64,000 bases of DNA from Brevibacterium aurantiacum (GCF_007558825.1 NZ_VLTK01000006.1:1-64000); one strand, 5' to 3'. Shown: positions 1 to 9,461, counted from the first letter of the stretch. Made by a program: numbers and translations. The notes: generated from the letters alone by a model not told the origin.

Positions 1-387
1 GTTGGCACCGCCAGTTTCGCGGGATCCGTTGGCTTCGCTTGTTTCGCTGGCTTCCGAAACACTGGCTTCCGAAACGCTGACTGCCGGCTCGACATCCTCG
101 CTCGCCTGACCACGATCATTCGACTCACGTGGATCATCCGTGGGTACGGCAGCGAGGGATTCGAACTTGCCCGCGAGTGGGTGGCCGGTGAGGTCGAGGT
201 TGGAGTCTTTGAGCTGGTCGAACAGAGACTGCTGTCCCCATGTCGACGACGACGGCTTTCCCACAGAAGACAAAGCATCAGTCGTATCTTTCCCCGCCAC
301 AGCATCATCGGGTCCGGGGCGTGGGTCACGCTCTTCTGGGTGTCCTGGGGTGCGGTCGGGGGTGAGAGTCATGGTGTTGAAGTCCAT
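1..387 (-). CDS. N-terminal part of an unidentified protein, cut by the window edge
   Basis: An open frame of 129 codons runs from ATG at 387 off the left edge. The visible part is hydrophilic and looks disordered. It is rich in Ser, Glu, Asp and Pro, and has two near-identical SVSEAS-like repeats near the edge. No catalytic motif is visible. Long low-complexity N-termini of this sort occur on actinobacterial DUF222/HNH endonuclease proteins, but the diagnostic domain would lie outside the window, so that identity is only a guess. A second in-frame ATG lies at 372. A perfect TATAAT (417-422 on the opposite strand) lies about 30 bases upstream of the start. Confidence 0.5.
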   Translation of the reverse strand, partial: MDFNTMTLTPDRTPGHPEERDPRPGPDDAVAGKDTTDALSSVGKPSSSTWGQQSLFDQLKDSNLDLTGHPLAGKFESLAAVPTDDPRESNDRGQASEDVEPAVSVSEASVSEASETSEANGSRETGGAN

Positions 388-416
388 TCGCCAACATCGT
401 TGTTGCTCTTCTCTTA

Positions 417-422
417 ATTATA
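417..422 (-). promoter_or_regulatory. Candidate -10 box of the gene starting at 387
   Basis: Read on the minus strand these six bases are TATAAT, a perfect -10 match, about 30 bases before the ATG at 387. No convincing -35 element is visible at normal spacing. The surrounding 388-590 stretch is AT-rich and holds no other gene. Confidence 0.4.
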
Positions 423-593
423 CATTCATTTCACCTCTTTGCACCATGAGTTTCGATTTATCTTCGATCATTATTTGACTATCGTATTAACTGTTGGCTC
501 AAAAACCGGACAGGACGTGCAACACCCCAGGTCAGAGAGTAAAACCACAATCGATCCCCGCTAGCCGGACCGCCACTAAGACTGAGCACACGA

Positions 594-633
594 AAACGAG
601 CCGGGACATTGTGTGATTACAATGTCCCGGCTC
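594..633 (-). terminator. Rho-independent terminator after the FAD-linked oxidase gene
   Basis: A perfect 15-bp stem (598-612 pairing with 619-633, arm GAGCCGGGACATTGT) encloses a 6-base loop. In the minus-strand direction the stem is followed by GTTTTCG, a short T-rich run. It lies 23 bases past the stop codon of the oxidase gene at 656 and should end that transcript. Confidence 0.85.
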
Positions 634-655
634 GGAAGAAACCGGATTCAATCCC

Positions 656-2077
656 TCAGATCGCGCTGAGCATCTTCCCTGGGTTGAGGATCCCCTGGGG
701 GTCAAGAGCATTCTTCACAGCGATCTGGATCCGCCTCGAGCCCTCATCAAGCTCCTTGTTGAGCCAATCGCGCTTAAGGAAGCCCACGCCATGTTCACCG
801 GTGATCGTGCCGCCCAACTCGAGGCCGATGCGCATGATCTCGCCGAAGATCTCCTGCGCCTTCGCGGTCTGGTCCACGTCGCCGGCGTCGAAGAACACTG
901 AGGGGTGAGTATTGCCGTCACCAGCATGGGCCACCAGCGCAATCATCAGACCTGAAGACTCCTGCAGCTCCTTCAACCGGTCGCAGAACTCGGGCATCGC
1001 CACGCGTGGCAGACACACATCGTCGAGCAGCTGGCCTCCGCCATGGGCATTGGCGAATTTCTCATAGGCGGGCTGGATCATCCGTCGTGCAGCGATGAGC
1101 GCCGCCGAGTCACTCGGATCGTCGGAATACGCGACGTCGAGTGCTCCACAGGTCTCAGCCACCTCGGCGAACTGGGCCATGACCGCTTCGGAATCCGCAG
1201 GATTCTGGTCGACCTGCATGATGAGCATCGATCCAGCATCTCCGTCGAGTCCGAAGTCGCCGAAGTCGTTGAGCATCTTCAGGCTCGACGAATCGAGGAA
1301 CTCCAGCAGGCTCGGCACACCGCCAGCGGCCATGAAATCCGCAACGGTCTGCAGGCCGGAGCGCTCGTCGGGGAAGGTCGCGACAGCGGTGAATGGATCG
1401 GGCAGCTTCGGGATCAGGCGCAGGGTCGCCTCGACGACGACGCCCAGCGTGCCCTCGGAGCCGACGAACAGGTGGCGCATGTCGAGCCCGGCGACGCCCT
1501 TGGCCGTCTGCGGACCCAACTTCGTGAGCGTGCCATCGGCCAGAACCACCGTGAGGCTGCGAACGTAATCCCTGGTCACGCCGTATTTCACGCAGCACAG
1601 GCCACCGGCGTTGGTGGCGATGTTGCCGCCGATCGACGACAACGCGACCGACCCCGGATCGGGTGGGTAGGACAGGCCGAAGGGTGCGAGGTGATCCTTC
1701 AGGTCCTGATTGATGATGCCAGGCTGGACGGTGACGAGCCGTTCGGCCTCATCGACGGACACGACGTCCTTCATGCGCGAGACATTGAGCAGGATCGCCC
1801 CAGGTGAGCCGTTCGCCCCACCTGAGATCCCCGACCGAGCACCCTGCGGGACGACGGGGACGCCGTGCTCTGTTGCGAATCGCATGACCTCCTGCACATC
1901 GCTCGCCGAGGTGGCCCTGACCAGAGCGATCGCCCCTTCGTGGGGGCAGAACAGGGCTTCGTCGCGAGCGTGAGCTTCGATGACGTCGGGATCCGTCGTC
2001 AGCGCCCCCTTGCTCAACCGTGCCGCGAGCGCATCGAGTTCGACCGCACCGACTGCAGTCTGGTCCTGTACTGTCAT
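656..2077 (-). CDS. FAD-linked oxidase, D-lactate/glycolate dehydrogenase type (GlcD family)
   Basis: Protein of 473 residues, normal for the GlcD/D-lactate dehydrogenase (cytochrome) family, which oxidises 2-hydroxy acids and passes electrons to the respiratory chain. The FAD-binding PCMH domain fills about the first 215 residues (PQGARSG at 77-83, PPDPGS at 138-143, GNIATNAGG at 151-159). The C-terminal FAD-oxidase domain ends with GEHGVG at 427-432, the flavin-contacting motif of this family. The start is supported by GGAAGGA just upstream. It follows the ACS transporter gene by 84 bases on the same strand, so import and oxidation of one hydroxy acid is plausible. The substrate (lactate, glycolate or another 2-hydroxy acid) cannot be told from sequence. 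Confidence 0.88.
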   Translation of the reverse strand: MTVQDQTAVGAVELDALAARLSKGALTTDPDVIEAHARDEALFCPHEGAIALVRATSASDVQEVMRFATEHGVPVVPQGARSGISGGANGSPGAILLNVSRMKDVVSVDEAERLVTVQPGIINQDLKDHLAPFGLSYPPDPGSVALSSIGGNIATNAGGLCCVKYGVTRDYVRSLTVVLADGTLTKLGPQTAKGVAGLDMRHLFVGSEGTLGVVVEATLRLIPKLPDPFTAVATFPDERSGLQTVADFMAAGGVPSLLEFLDSSSLKMLNDFGDFGLDGDAGSMLIMQVDQNPADSEAVMAQFAEVAETCGALDVAYSDDPSDSAALIAARRMIQPAYEKFANAHGGGQLLDDVCLPRVAMPEFCDRLKELQESSGLMIALVAHAGDGNTHPSVFFDAGDVDQTAKAQEIFGEIMRIGLELGGTITGEHGVGFLKRDWLNKELDEGSRRIQIAVKNALDPQGILNPGKMLSAI

Positions 2078-2161
2078 GACGTCCTTCCGAACGGAACAGC
2101 CGGGGTGGTCACGACCGCCTCGGCGACTGTCTTCTGGTGACGATCGGGCACCTGTTCGCCC

Positions 2162-3529
2162 CTACTTCGCCATCTCCGGATTCACCTTATCGGGCGCGGG
2201 AGCGGCTTTGAGGATGAGGGTGACGATGCCGGCAGCGACCATGGCGGCGCCGACGACCCACATGCCCGCGTTCTGGGTACCGGTGAGCTCCGCGAGTCCG
2301 CCGGTGATGTAGGGCGCGAAGAATCCGGCGGAGTTGCCCAGCGAATTGATCAGCGCGAGTCCCGCGGCAGCTCCGGCGCCGGCGAGGAAGGTCTGAGGTA
2401 GGGGCCAGAAGGTCGGCAGTGCCGCACAGATGGCCATGCAGGTGATGGTCACGGCGATCATCGTGGTGAACGGCGAGCTCAGGTACAGGGCGATCGGAAT
2501 GGTCACACCGCCGATGAAGAGCGGGAGCGCAACGTGCCATACGCGCTCATTGGTCCTGTCGCCGTGACGGGACCAGAAGTACATGGCCAGCGCACCGAAG
2601 ACGTACGGAATCGCGGTGATGAAGCCGATCTCGACGATCGAGTATTCGACGCCGAAGGTCTCCTGGAAGCCGGAGATGATGGTCGGCAGGAAGAAGCTCA
2701 TCGCGTAGAGGCCGTAGACCATGCCGAAGTAGACGAAGGACAGCGCCCACACGCGTGGCTGCAGAAGGGAACGGCGGACCGGGTAGTGAAAGTTGTCAGC
2801 CTTGTCCTTCTCTTCTGCGTCCATCTTCGACTGCAGCCAGTTCCGCTCCTCGGATGTCAGCCATTTGGCGTCGCGTGGGTGGTCAGTGAGGTAGAAGATG
2901 CACATGATGCCGAGCAGGACCGCAGGCACACCTTCGACGACGAACATGAAGCGCCAGCCGGCGAAGTTTTCGAAGATCGAGTTGCCGCTCGAGATCAGCC
3001 ACGAGGACAGTGGGGAGCCGATGACGCTGGACATCGGGATCGCGAGCATGAACAGCGCGGTGGCCCGTGCCCGCATCGATGATGGGAACCAGTACGTGAG
3101 GTAGAGGATGACGCCCGGGAAGAATCCCGCCTCGGCGACTCCGAGGAGGAACCGCAGGAAGTAGAGCCATCCGTGGCTGGGCACAAACGCCATCGCTGCG
3201 GCCACGATGCCCCAACTGATGAGAATGCGTGCGAGCCAGATCCGAGCGCCGAACTTGTGCAGCGCAAGATTCGAGGGCACCTCGAGGAGGAGATAGCCGA
3301 AGAAGAAGATGCCCGCCGCGAAACCGAACTGAGTAGCCGTCATCGCGAGGTCTTCGTTCATGCCACCAGGGCCCGCGATGCCGAGATTGGTGCGGTCGAG
3401 GTAGTTGATGAAGTACATCGCGATGATGAACGGAATCAGCCGAACAGTGACCTTCCTCAGGGTCCGCTTCTCCATTGCTGAATCGCTCGACGGTTGCTGG
3501 CTCACAGGTGGGTTCACCTCGGATGACAT
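2162..3529 (-). CDS. MFS transporter, anion:cation symporter (ACS) type
   Basis: Protein of 455 residues with twelve predicted membrane segments. The early YFINYLDRTNLGIAGP stretch and the GYLLLEVPSNLAL stretch in the second helix are typical of the ACS family, which imports organic anions such as tartrate, phthalate, glucarate or nicotinate together with protons. A long hydrophilic loop after helix 6 contains the usual DHPRDAKWL motif. GGGAGATCGC precedes the ATG. The neighbour downstream is a 2-hydroxy-acid oxidase, which favours a hydroxy- or dicarboxylate substrate. The precise substrate is not determinable here. Confidence 0.85.
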   Translation of the reverse strand: MSSEVNPPVSQQPSSDSAMEKRTLRKVTVRLIPFIIAMYFINYLDRTNLGIAGPGGMNEDLAMTATQFGFAAGIFFFGYLLLEVPSNLALHKFGARIWLARILISWGIVAAAMAFVPSHGWLYFLRFLLGVAEAGFFPGVILYLTYWFPSSMRARATALFMLAIPMSSVIGSPLSSWLISSGNSIFENFAGWRFMFVVEGVPAVLLGIMCIFYLTDHPRDAKWLTSEERNWLQSKMDAEEKDKADNFHYPVRRSLLQPRVWALSFVYFGMVYGLYAMSFFLPTIISGFQETFGVEYSIVEIGFITAIPYVFGALAMYFWSRHGDRTNERVWHVALPLFIGGVTIPIALYLSSPFTTMIAVTITCMAICAALPTFWPLPQTFLAGAGAAAGLALINSLGNSAGFFAPYITGGLAELTGTQNAGMWVVGAAMVAAGIVTLILKAAPAPDKVNPEMAK

Positions 3530-3711
3530 GCGATCTCCCTCGATCAGGCTGAAGCCGCGGTGACGACTCTCGGCACACTACTGACACACAGTACGTCAGC
3601 TTTCGCTCAGGTTCCTAGAGATCGGTCTCAAAGTACCGAATATCGGGACGCAGCCTCTATTGGACCGAACATCCGAGGCAGATTCCCGTTGAGGTGGGAT
3701 TGTGGACCGGT

Positions 3712-4002
3712 TCACGTTGACTTCGCATTGAAGCTATCAACCTGCCGATCCTCGAGAAGGGGAATGATTGTGGATAGGCCGATCTCCTTGAAATGCGCCG
3801 AGTCACGGTGGGCTTCGAAGTCCGTTGCCTTCTCGTACTTTTCTACGATCACGAATACCAGTGGGTCATCGAGATCTCGTGCAATCGAGTAGCTCAAGTT
3901 GCCCGGCTCTCGTCGACTCGACTCGGCGAGAGTCGGCAGCAACTCGGCCACCCTGCCGACAGTCTCCGGACTTGCCCGGTAGTGAGCGATGACAATATGC
4001 AC
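3712..4002 (-). CDS. Antibiotic-biosynthesis-monooxygenase (ABM) domain protein, YgiN-like
   Basis: Small 96-residue protein of the ABM/quinol monooxygenase superfamily, a ferredoxin-like dimeric fold. It begins with a beta strand (HIVIAHYRA) and contains the family landmarks EPGNLSYSIARD, VFVIVEKYE and a HRDSAHFKEI helix. The start codon is GTG with AGGAG 7-8 bases upstream. It lies 35 bases after glpP on the same strand and appears to be the last gene of the glycerol operon. Members degrade or detoxify quinones or reactive small molecules. Its role in glycerol metabolism is unknown; handling of a reactive triose or redox by-product is speculation. Confidence 0.78.
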   Translation of the reverse strand: MHIVIAHYRASPETVGRVAELLPTLAESSRREPGNLSYSIARDLDDPLVFVIVEKYEKATDFEAHRDSAHFKEIGLSTIIPLLEDRQVDSFNAKST

Positions 4003-4037
4003 AGAATTCTCCTAGTCGTTGAGGGGCGATTGGCAGC

Positions 4038-4667
4038 CTAAGTACCCAGATTTGCACTGCCCGTATTCCACAGCTCAGGCGAGCTCACGGACACCGCAAT
4101 CGCTCCGTGTTCAAGGGCACGGGCAATATCTGCTTGGTCCCGAATAAAGCCCCCGGCGATCACAGGCCGCAAACGCATGACTGAGTGATCGACAACGAAC
4201 GGAAGCACAGGTGAGGGCATGATTTGCAGCAGATCCGCTTTCGCGCCCTTCACCGCGCTGACCGCGCGGTGAAGATTCGAGCGATCCGTAACGAAGAGTT
4301 TCTGGACCGTGATCAACCCTGCCTCAGCGCCCCGGGAGATGAGCGACCCGCGGGTCGTCACCACCCCGTCGGCCCCGATCTTGGCGAGGAAGTCGACACC
4401 GCCTCGATCCTGAGCAAGACCGATGATCGAATCGATATTGACGAAGACAAGCTGATCGCTCTTATCGTGAATGCGTTCGAGAGTTGATTCGAGGTCGGTG
4501 ATGCTGAACTGAGCGAGGATGCAGACGATCGCCGATGATTCGGTGAATGGGCCGATCTTCGAATCATCGAGGATGGCTGGCACCACCGGATAATTACTCA
4601 GTCCGGCCAGTCGTTCCAGCCGTTGTCGCCGCGATCGTGCAACGTCCATCAGGAGTTCCCCGTTCAT
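4038..4667 (-). CDS. glpP: Glycerol-3-phosphate-responsive antiterminator GlpP
   Basis: Protein of 209 residues over its whole length resembling the GlpP family, a TIM-barrel RNA-binding regulator known from Bacillus subtilis. There, glycerol-3-phosphate lets GlpP stop premature termination in the glpD leader. Visible family features are PVVPAILDD, VFVNIDSIIGL, GADGVVTTRG, the K-A-x-x-LQIMPSP segment and a final GGFI-RD-DI-AL-GA-A-S series that lines the phosphate site. It lies downstream of glpK and glpD in one operon, and the operon leader carries an intrinsic terminator (10942-10989), exactly the kind of target expected. Start may be ATG 4667 or ATG 4649; only the second has a purine-rich stretch (GGGGAA) before it. 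Confidence 0.85.
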   Translation of the reverse strand: MNGELLMDVARSRRQRLERLAGLSNYPVVPAILDDSKIGPFTESSAIVCILAQFSITDLESTLERIHDKSDQLVFVNIDSIIGLAQDRGGVDFLAKIGADGVVTTRGSLISRGAEAGLITVQKLFVTDRSNLHRAVSAVKGAKADLLQIMPSPVLPFVVDHSVMRLRPVIAGGFIRDQADIARALEHGAIAVSVSSPELWNTGSANLGT

Positions 4668-4690
4668 TTCAGTGTGACCGAGTTCCGGCC

Positions 4691-6235
4691 TCAGAGTCCC
4701 AATTTGCCTGGGTTCAGAATATTCTGCGGATCCAGGGCCTGCTTTATCGTTTTCAGTATCTCGAAGCCCGCACCCAGCGACTCCTCCATGTACCGCGATC
4801 GCAGAAGCCCGACTCCGTGATGGTGACTGAGAGTGGCTCCGTGCTTAATGATCACCGCATTTGCGGCATCCCAGGCGCGCTGATACCAGTCGGCTCGGTC
4901 ATCGGGATCGACGGTGCCTCGCAGGGAAAAATAGAGGCAAGCAGAGTCAACATAGGCGTGTGACTGATGTGCCGACCCAGCCAAGGTCCCCTCCACTTGA
5001 GCGATCGCATCGACAACCTCGTCGTAGATGGCTGGAAGCGCATCCCACGGTCCAATCATTTCGAGAGTATCGGCGACGAAACCGGGGCTCTCCTTGAACC
5101 CCTCAGCACTTTTTCCCGTGAGATACCGAGTGTCGAGCCAACGCTCGAAAATCGGATTCTCGTCGAGTTTGACACCCCCAAGCTCCTCGCAGGCATCCGC
5201 GCTGATCGTCATTACTGCGTCGATGACCTCGGATTCGCCCTCGTCGGCGATCAACAGCACATTCTGCTCTGGCAGATCGAACTGCACTCCAGATTCCAAA
5301 GCGTCATAGAGTCTCAGCGCCGCAGGTGTCGCACCCCGTTGCAGAATCTCTCGACAGACATCGAGACCGACAGCAAAGCTCGGGAAACCATACGCTAGCG
5401 CACGTGTCTGCTCCGGAAGACGGTGAAGTTTGAATTTCACCTTCGTAATCACGCCCAGCGTCCCCTCGGAACCGATGAACAGTTGTTGCAGATCGCTGCC
5501 CACTGCCGCACGGCCCGGCGACCCCAGAGAGACGAGGCGACCATCTGCGAGCACCACTTCGAGCCCCGCGACCATGTCCTCGATCTTGCCGTATCGCGTC
5601 GAAAGCTGGCCTGCACCTCGGCAGGCCACCCAACCGCCGACCGTACTGATACCGAAGGACGAAGGCCAGTGCCCCATTGTCATTCCGTATTCAGACTGGA
5701 TATGCTCTTCGAACACATCTCCAAACAGCCCTGCCTCAACCTCGATGATCTGACTGATCGGATCGAACTCGAGCACACTGTTGAGTGCAAGGACGTCAAG
5801 AACGATTCCGCCGGCAAGCGGCAGCGCTGCACCGGTGACATTGGATCGTCCTGCCGAAACCGTCACTGGGATTCGCCGTTCGTCAGCCAGTCGCATAACC
5901 GCTTGAATCTGCTCAACCGAGGACACTGTCACGATCACTGCCCGAGTGATGGCTGGGTTGTTCCCGGTCTCAGCGATCTTTGTCCGCGCCCACCAATCAC
6001 GCGTGCCAACAACGATGCCGGTCAAATCCCTCGTAACTGTATCGACAATCTGCTCGAGTTGGTCAACTACCTCAGTGTCGACTAACACCGCATCGGCGAA
6101 CTGCAAGGATCCTTCGCTCCCGTTGTCAACAGTGGATAGATCCGGGCTCGACGACGCCCAGGCGGGCGGGGTGTGGGCGCCGACTATGTAGTTCCTGCGG
6201 TTGTATCCTCGACGGATCGCTTCACGACTCATCAT
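4691..6235 (-). CDS. FAD-binding oxidase resembling alkyldihydroxyacetonephosphate synthase
   Basis: Protein of 514 residues with an N-terminal PCMH FAD domain and a C-terminal FAD-oxidase domain. It is closer to the AGPS group than to lactate oxidases: the GHWPSSFGISTVGGWV stretch with the following YGKIEDMV corresponds to the AGPS phosphate and flavin region, and SHHHGVG near residue 480 matches the active-site histidine cluster. The start ATG overlaps the glpD stop by one base (TAATG), so translation is coupled. In eukaryotes AGPS makes ether lipids from acyl-DHAP. Bacterial members are poorly characterised. Its position between glpD and glpP suggests action on a glycerol-phosphate or DHAP derivative; this is inference. 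Confidence 0.72.
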   Translation of the reverse strand: MMSREAIRRGYNRRNYIVGAHTPPAWASSSPDLSTVDNGSEGSLQFADAVLVDTEVVDQLEQIVDTVTRDLTGIVVGTRDWWARTKIAETGNNPAITRAVIVTVSSVEQIQAVMRLADERRIPVTVSAGRSNVTGAALPLAGGIVLDVLALNSVLEFDPISQIIEVEAGLFGDVFEEHIQSEYGMTMGHWPSSFGISTVGGWVACRGAGQLSTRYGKIEDMVAGLEVVLADGRLVSLGSPGRAAVGSDLQQLFIGSEGTLGVITKVKFKLHRLPEQTRALAYGFPSFAVGLDVCREILQRGATPAALRLYDALESGVQFDLPEQNVLLIADEGESEVIDAVMTISADACEELGGVKLDENPIFERWLDTRYLTGKSAEGFKESPGFVADTLEMIGPWDALPAIYDEVVDAIAQVEGTLAGSAHQSHAYVDSACLYFSLRGTVDPDDRADWYQRAWDAANAVIIKHGATLSHHHGVGLLRSRYMEESLGAGFEILKTIKQALDPQNILNPGKLGL

Positions 6236-7905
6236 TATTGGTTTGCTCCCATCAGTACGGATTCTTCTTTATGGATCTGGCCGAGGTAATCCTCGACCTG
6301 TGCGTTCACATCGAGACGGCTAAGTCCGAGTTCAGCGCCGAGGATCTCCCCGACACGTGCGGCGGCCTCCCCAGAGGCGTTGCGGGCCATGAGTCGAGCC
6401 CGCGTACGACGGCTGAGCACGTCGTCAACTGTGCGTGCCATTTCGTGCCGCGCAGCGTACACGACCTCAGCTTCGGTGTAGGGCAACCCATCCACGATCG
6501 GGGTGGTCAGACGAGGCTTGTCCGCGATCAGCGCCGAGACGAAGCGTGACTCGGTGCCAAAACGTTCAGCCAGGTGGGCCGGCAGGCCGCCGGAGGCCAC
6601 TGCAGCTTGGCCATCGTATCCGGCAGCTCCGAGCAAAGGAGCCTTCATCGTGACGCACCGATGCTTCTTATCTAGCACCGCCCCCACAGCGTCCACAGTC
6701 TGTTCAGCCATATGCCGGGCGGTAGTCAGTTTCCCACCGACGACTGTAACGAGCCCATCCTGGTCGGTTCGGATCTCGTGGTTGCGTTTGACCTCGACGG
6801 TTTTGCCTCCCGGCGGTGCGACCAAAGGACGAGTGCCGGCGATAGACCCGACCACATCTGACGGGGAAAGGTCGGTATTGAGCGCGGTCATCGCGCCGTC
6901 GAGAAGGAAATGCATGTCCTCTTCGGTGCAATAGGGCTCGTCGAGATCGCCCTCGTAGTCGTCGTCAGTTGTGCCGAGATAGGACGTGTTGCCCCAACGA
7001 GTGATCGTCGCCCGTCGAGTACGTCCTGGCACCGGGATCGTGACCGTGCACGAGTTCTGGATCTTCTCCCAGGGGACGGCGATGTGCACACCTTTGGCCG
7101 GTCGGATGCTCGGCTTGTCGACGTCCGCCGAGGCGGGGTCCCAGTCTCGCAGCCAGGACCCAACAGCCACTACAACGGATCGGGAACGGATAGTCACCTC
7201 CCTGCCATCCACCTCGGCAAGAACGCCTGAGACCTTGCCACCACTGCGCAGTACGCTTGCGGCCTTAGCATGGTTGGCGATCGCCGCTCCGTGGAAGGCC
7301 GCCGTCCGGGCAACGGTGAGCGTCAATCGCGCGTCATCAACGCGAGCATCGTAGTACATGAGTCCACCGTCAAGGTTTCTTTCCTTGAAGAGCGGGCACT
7401 GGGCGAGAACCTCTTCAGGGGACAGCTTGCGGTGCAGGACGCCCTCCCGCCAACCGCCGGCCAGATCGTAGGACCAGAGGAGAGACTCGAACCCCTTGGC
7501 TAATCGACGATCAAAGATCCCGTCGACGGAAAGGATGGGGAACAGGAACGGCAGTCGTTGCACAAGATGGCCAGCATTGCGACGCAAACGCTGTCGTTCC
7601 AGCAGGGAATGCCGGACGAGTGGCAGATTGCCCTGCTCGATGTAGCGTAGACCACCATGGACCATCTTCGACGACTTGCTCGAAGTCCCTGAAGCGAAGT
7701 CATCCTTCTCCAGCAACGCCACCCGGTAACCACGCAGCGCGGCGTCGAGGGCGACGTAGGTTCCGGTGATCCCCCCTCCAACGACGACGAGGTCGAAGGT
7801 CTCCTGTTCAAAACGAGCGATGCTCTCTTCCCGGTCGAGTTTCACCGGCGTAGTTGGTGACAGGTCACGCGCTTGTCTTCGCAGCCTTCTAGTCGGCAGC
7901 TTCAT
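6235..7905 (-). CDS. glpD: Glycerol-3-phosphate dehydrogenase, FAD-dependent
   Basis: Protein of 556 residues, full length for aerobic GlpD, a membrane-associated flavoenzyme that oxidises glycerol-3-phosphate to DHAP and feeds the quinone pool. The Rossmann GGGITG at 43-48 is followed by EKDDFASGTSSKSSKMVHGG, the diagnostic GlpD signature, and by GLRYIEQG. The C-terminal helical domain has TRARLMARNASGEAA. The N-terminus is about 30 residues longer than the core. The ATG overlaps the glpK stop (ATGA, 7902-7905). It is the second catabolic step after GlpK in the same operon. Confidence 0.95.
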   Translation of the reverse strand: MKLPTRRLRRQARDLSPTTPVKLDREESIARFEQETFDLVVVGGGITGTYVALDAALRGYRVALLEKDDFASGTSSKSSKMVHGGLRYIEQGNLPLVRHSLLERQRLRRNAGHLVQRLPFLFPILSVDGIFDRRLAKGFESLLWSYDLAGGWREGVLHRKLSPEEVLAQCPLFKERNLDGGLMYYDARVDDARLTLTVARTAAFHGAAIANHAKAASVLRSGGKVSGVLAEVDGREVTIRSRSVVVAVGSWLRDWDPASADVDKPSIRPAKGVHIAVPWEKIQNSCTVTIPVPGRTRRATITRWGNTSYLGTTDDDYEGDLDEPYCTEEDMHFLLDGAMTALNTDLSPSDVVGSIAGTRPLVAPPGGKTVEVKRNHEIRTDQDGLVTVVGGKLTTARHMAEQTVDAVGAVLDKKHRCVTMKAPLLGAAGYDGQAAVASGGLPAHLAERFGTESRFVSALIADKPRLTTPIVDGLPYTEAEVVYAARHEMARTVDDVLSRRTRARLMARNASGEAAARVGEILGAELGLSRLDVNAQVEDYLGQIHKEESVLMGANQ

Positions 7906-9461
7906 ACTGCTCTTTCCTTTCTGTCGCGTCTGAAATCTTGCGAGTTGTGAGATACCCGTGCGTCGGCAAGCTCGATCTCGGCTTTCACTCGGACCCGCCA
8001 GTCTCCGCGCCTGTCTTCTCGTTCGGCATCGGAGATCCGCGGTTCGAACACGTCGGGGGTACCCAGAGTAGATTTCGCCTCGGCGAGGTCAGCCCACATG
8101 CCGGTGTGCACACCCGCGAGGAAGGCCGCACCGCGCAGGCTGGCCTTGTCCGTGTCGTGATAACGAAGAAAGGGAACCCCTGTCAGGTCCGCCTGAAGCT
8201 GGATAAGCGGCTCGCTCTTCGACAGACCGCCACCCACAATCACTTGATCGGCCCTCAGGCCAGCGACGTCTTCGTTGGCTTCGAGGCACCAGGTCACTGA
8301 ATGAGCGATGCCCGCGAGCACCGAATACGCAACATCTTCACGTGTGGTGGCGGTCGACAGTCCGCCGATGAGGGCACCGACTCCGGTGTGAACCTGAGGC
8401 ATTCGCACCCCGGTCAGTGCCGGAATCGAGACCGCTCGTGAGTGCCCTCCCCTGCCCGCCAGTTCGGAGAGCTGCTCGGCGGAGTCGAAGAGCCTCAGTG
8501 TGTTGACCAGCCAATCAACGACCGATCCGGTGGTTGCGGTGAAAGTTTCGACGGAATACATCGAACGTGCGGCCGCTCGCCAGGCGACAAGACTCAGTGC
8601 TCCCTCATGGCGGCCGGTGTTCTCCGGCACCACTTCGCCGACATTCAGATCAACAAACGATCCGGTTCCGTGCACACACATTGCCTGACCCGCGCTGACA
8701 GCACCGAGACCTACGATTCCCGCATGCTGGTCGCCGATCGCCACATGAATCGGCAATTCAGGACCGAGGATCTCCGGGCGCAGAGTTCCGAAATCGCCAA
8801 CGTCATCACGCAGCTGTGGAAGCAGTTCGCGCGGGAAGCCGAGTTCGTCGATGTAGTCATATCGATAGGCATGCTCGCCCAGCAGATAGGATCCCGAGCT
8901 CGTCGCATTGGTGGCTCCGACCATCGGCGTGGTTTCGCGGGATAAGTTCCACAGCAACCATGTGTCAACAGTGCCGAAAACAAGCCGACCGGCGGAGAAC
9001 GCCTGCTTGACCTCCGGATGGTCTGGGTCCTCGAGCTGATGCTTGGCCCACAGATAGACCGACCTGACTCCGGTGGGGCGGCCGATACTCGGCCATAATC
9101 TCTGGTCCCACACTCCAGCCAGGCTGGCGAGTTCCGCACTGTGTCTGCTGTCCTGCCACACCATCGATGGAGCTAACGGCTGGCCAGTCACTGCGTCCCA
9201 CAGAGTCGCTGTTGCCCGTTGAGCGGCTATCGACACCGATGTGATCTCAAGGCCGTTGTCCACCGCCGATGCATAGGCGGCCCTGAGCACGCTCAGCGTA
9301 CTATCGAGAATCTCTGCTGCACTCTGTTCGACAACGCCAGCGCGTGGGGACGCCACGGATAAGCGCTGATAATGCAGACCACCGACCTCACCTGTCTCCG
9401 TCACCCACGCAGCCCGGGTACCTGTGGTGCCCTCGTCGATGGCCAATACCGCTCTTCTCAT
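7902..9461 (-). CDS. glpK: Glycerol kinase
   Basis: Protein of 519 residues of the FGGY carbohydrate kinase family. DEGTTGTR at 9-16 is the classic glycerol kinase phosphate-binding motif. Other landmarks are SMVWQDSRHS, GTVDTWLLWNLS, GDQHAGIVG and GGGLSKSEPLIQLQADL near the C-terminus. It phosphorylates glycerol in the cytosol to sn-glycerol-3-phosphate, the substrate of GlpD and the effector of GlpP. It overlaps the upstream transporter gene by four bases (9458-9461) and glpD by four bases, giving a tightly coupled operon. The sequence is somewhat divergent from housekeeping GlpK (SIGRPTGVRSVYLWAKHQLE instead of the usual TG stretch), so kinase activity on a related polyol is possible. Confidence 0.88.
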   Translation of the reverse strand: MRRAVLAIDEGTTGTRAAWVTETGEVGGLHYQRLSVASPRAGVVEQSAAEILDSTLSVLRAAYASAVDNGLEITSVSIAAQRATATLWDAVTGQPLAPSMVWQDSRHSAELASLAGVWDQRLWPSIGRPTGVRSVYLWAKHQLEDPDHPEVKQAFSAGRLVFGTVDTWLLWNLSRETTPMVGATNATSSGSYLLGEHAYRYDYIDELGFPRELLPQLRDDVGDFGTLRPEILGPELPIHVAIGDQHAGIVGLGAVSAGQAMCVHGTGSFVDLNVGEVVPENTGRHEGALSLVAWRAAARSMYSVETFTATTGSVVDWLVNTLRLFDSAEQLSELAGRGGHSRAVSIPALTGVRMPQVHTGVGALIGGLSTATTREDVAYSVLAGIAHSVTWCLEANEDVAGLRADQVIVGGGLSKSEPLIQLQADLTGVPFLRYHDTDKASLRGAAFLAGVHTGMWADLAEAKSTLGTPDVFEPRISDAEREDRRGDWRVRVKAEIELADARVSHNSQDFRRDRKERAV

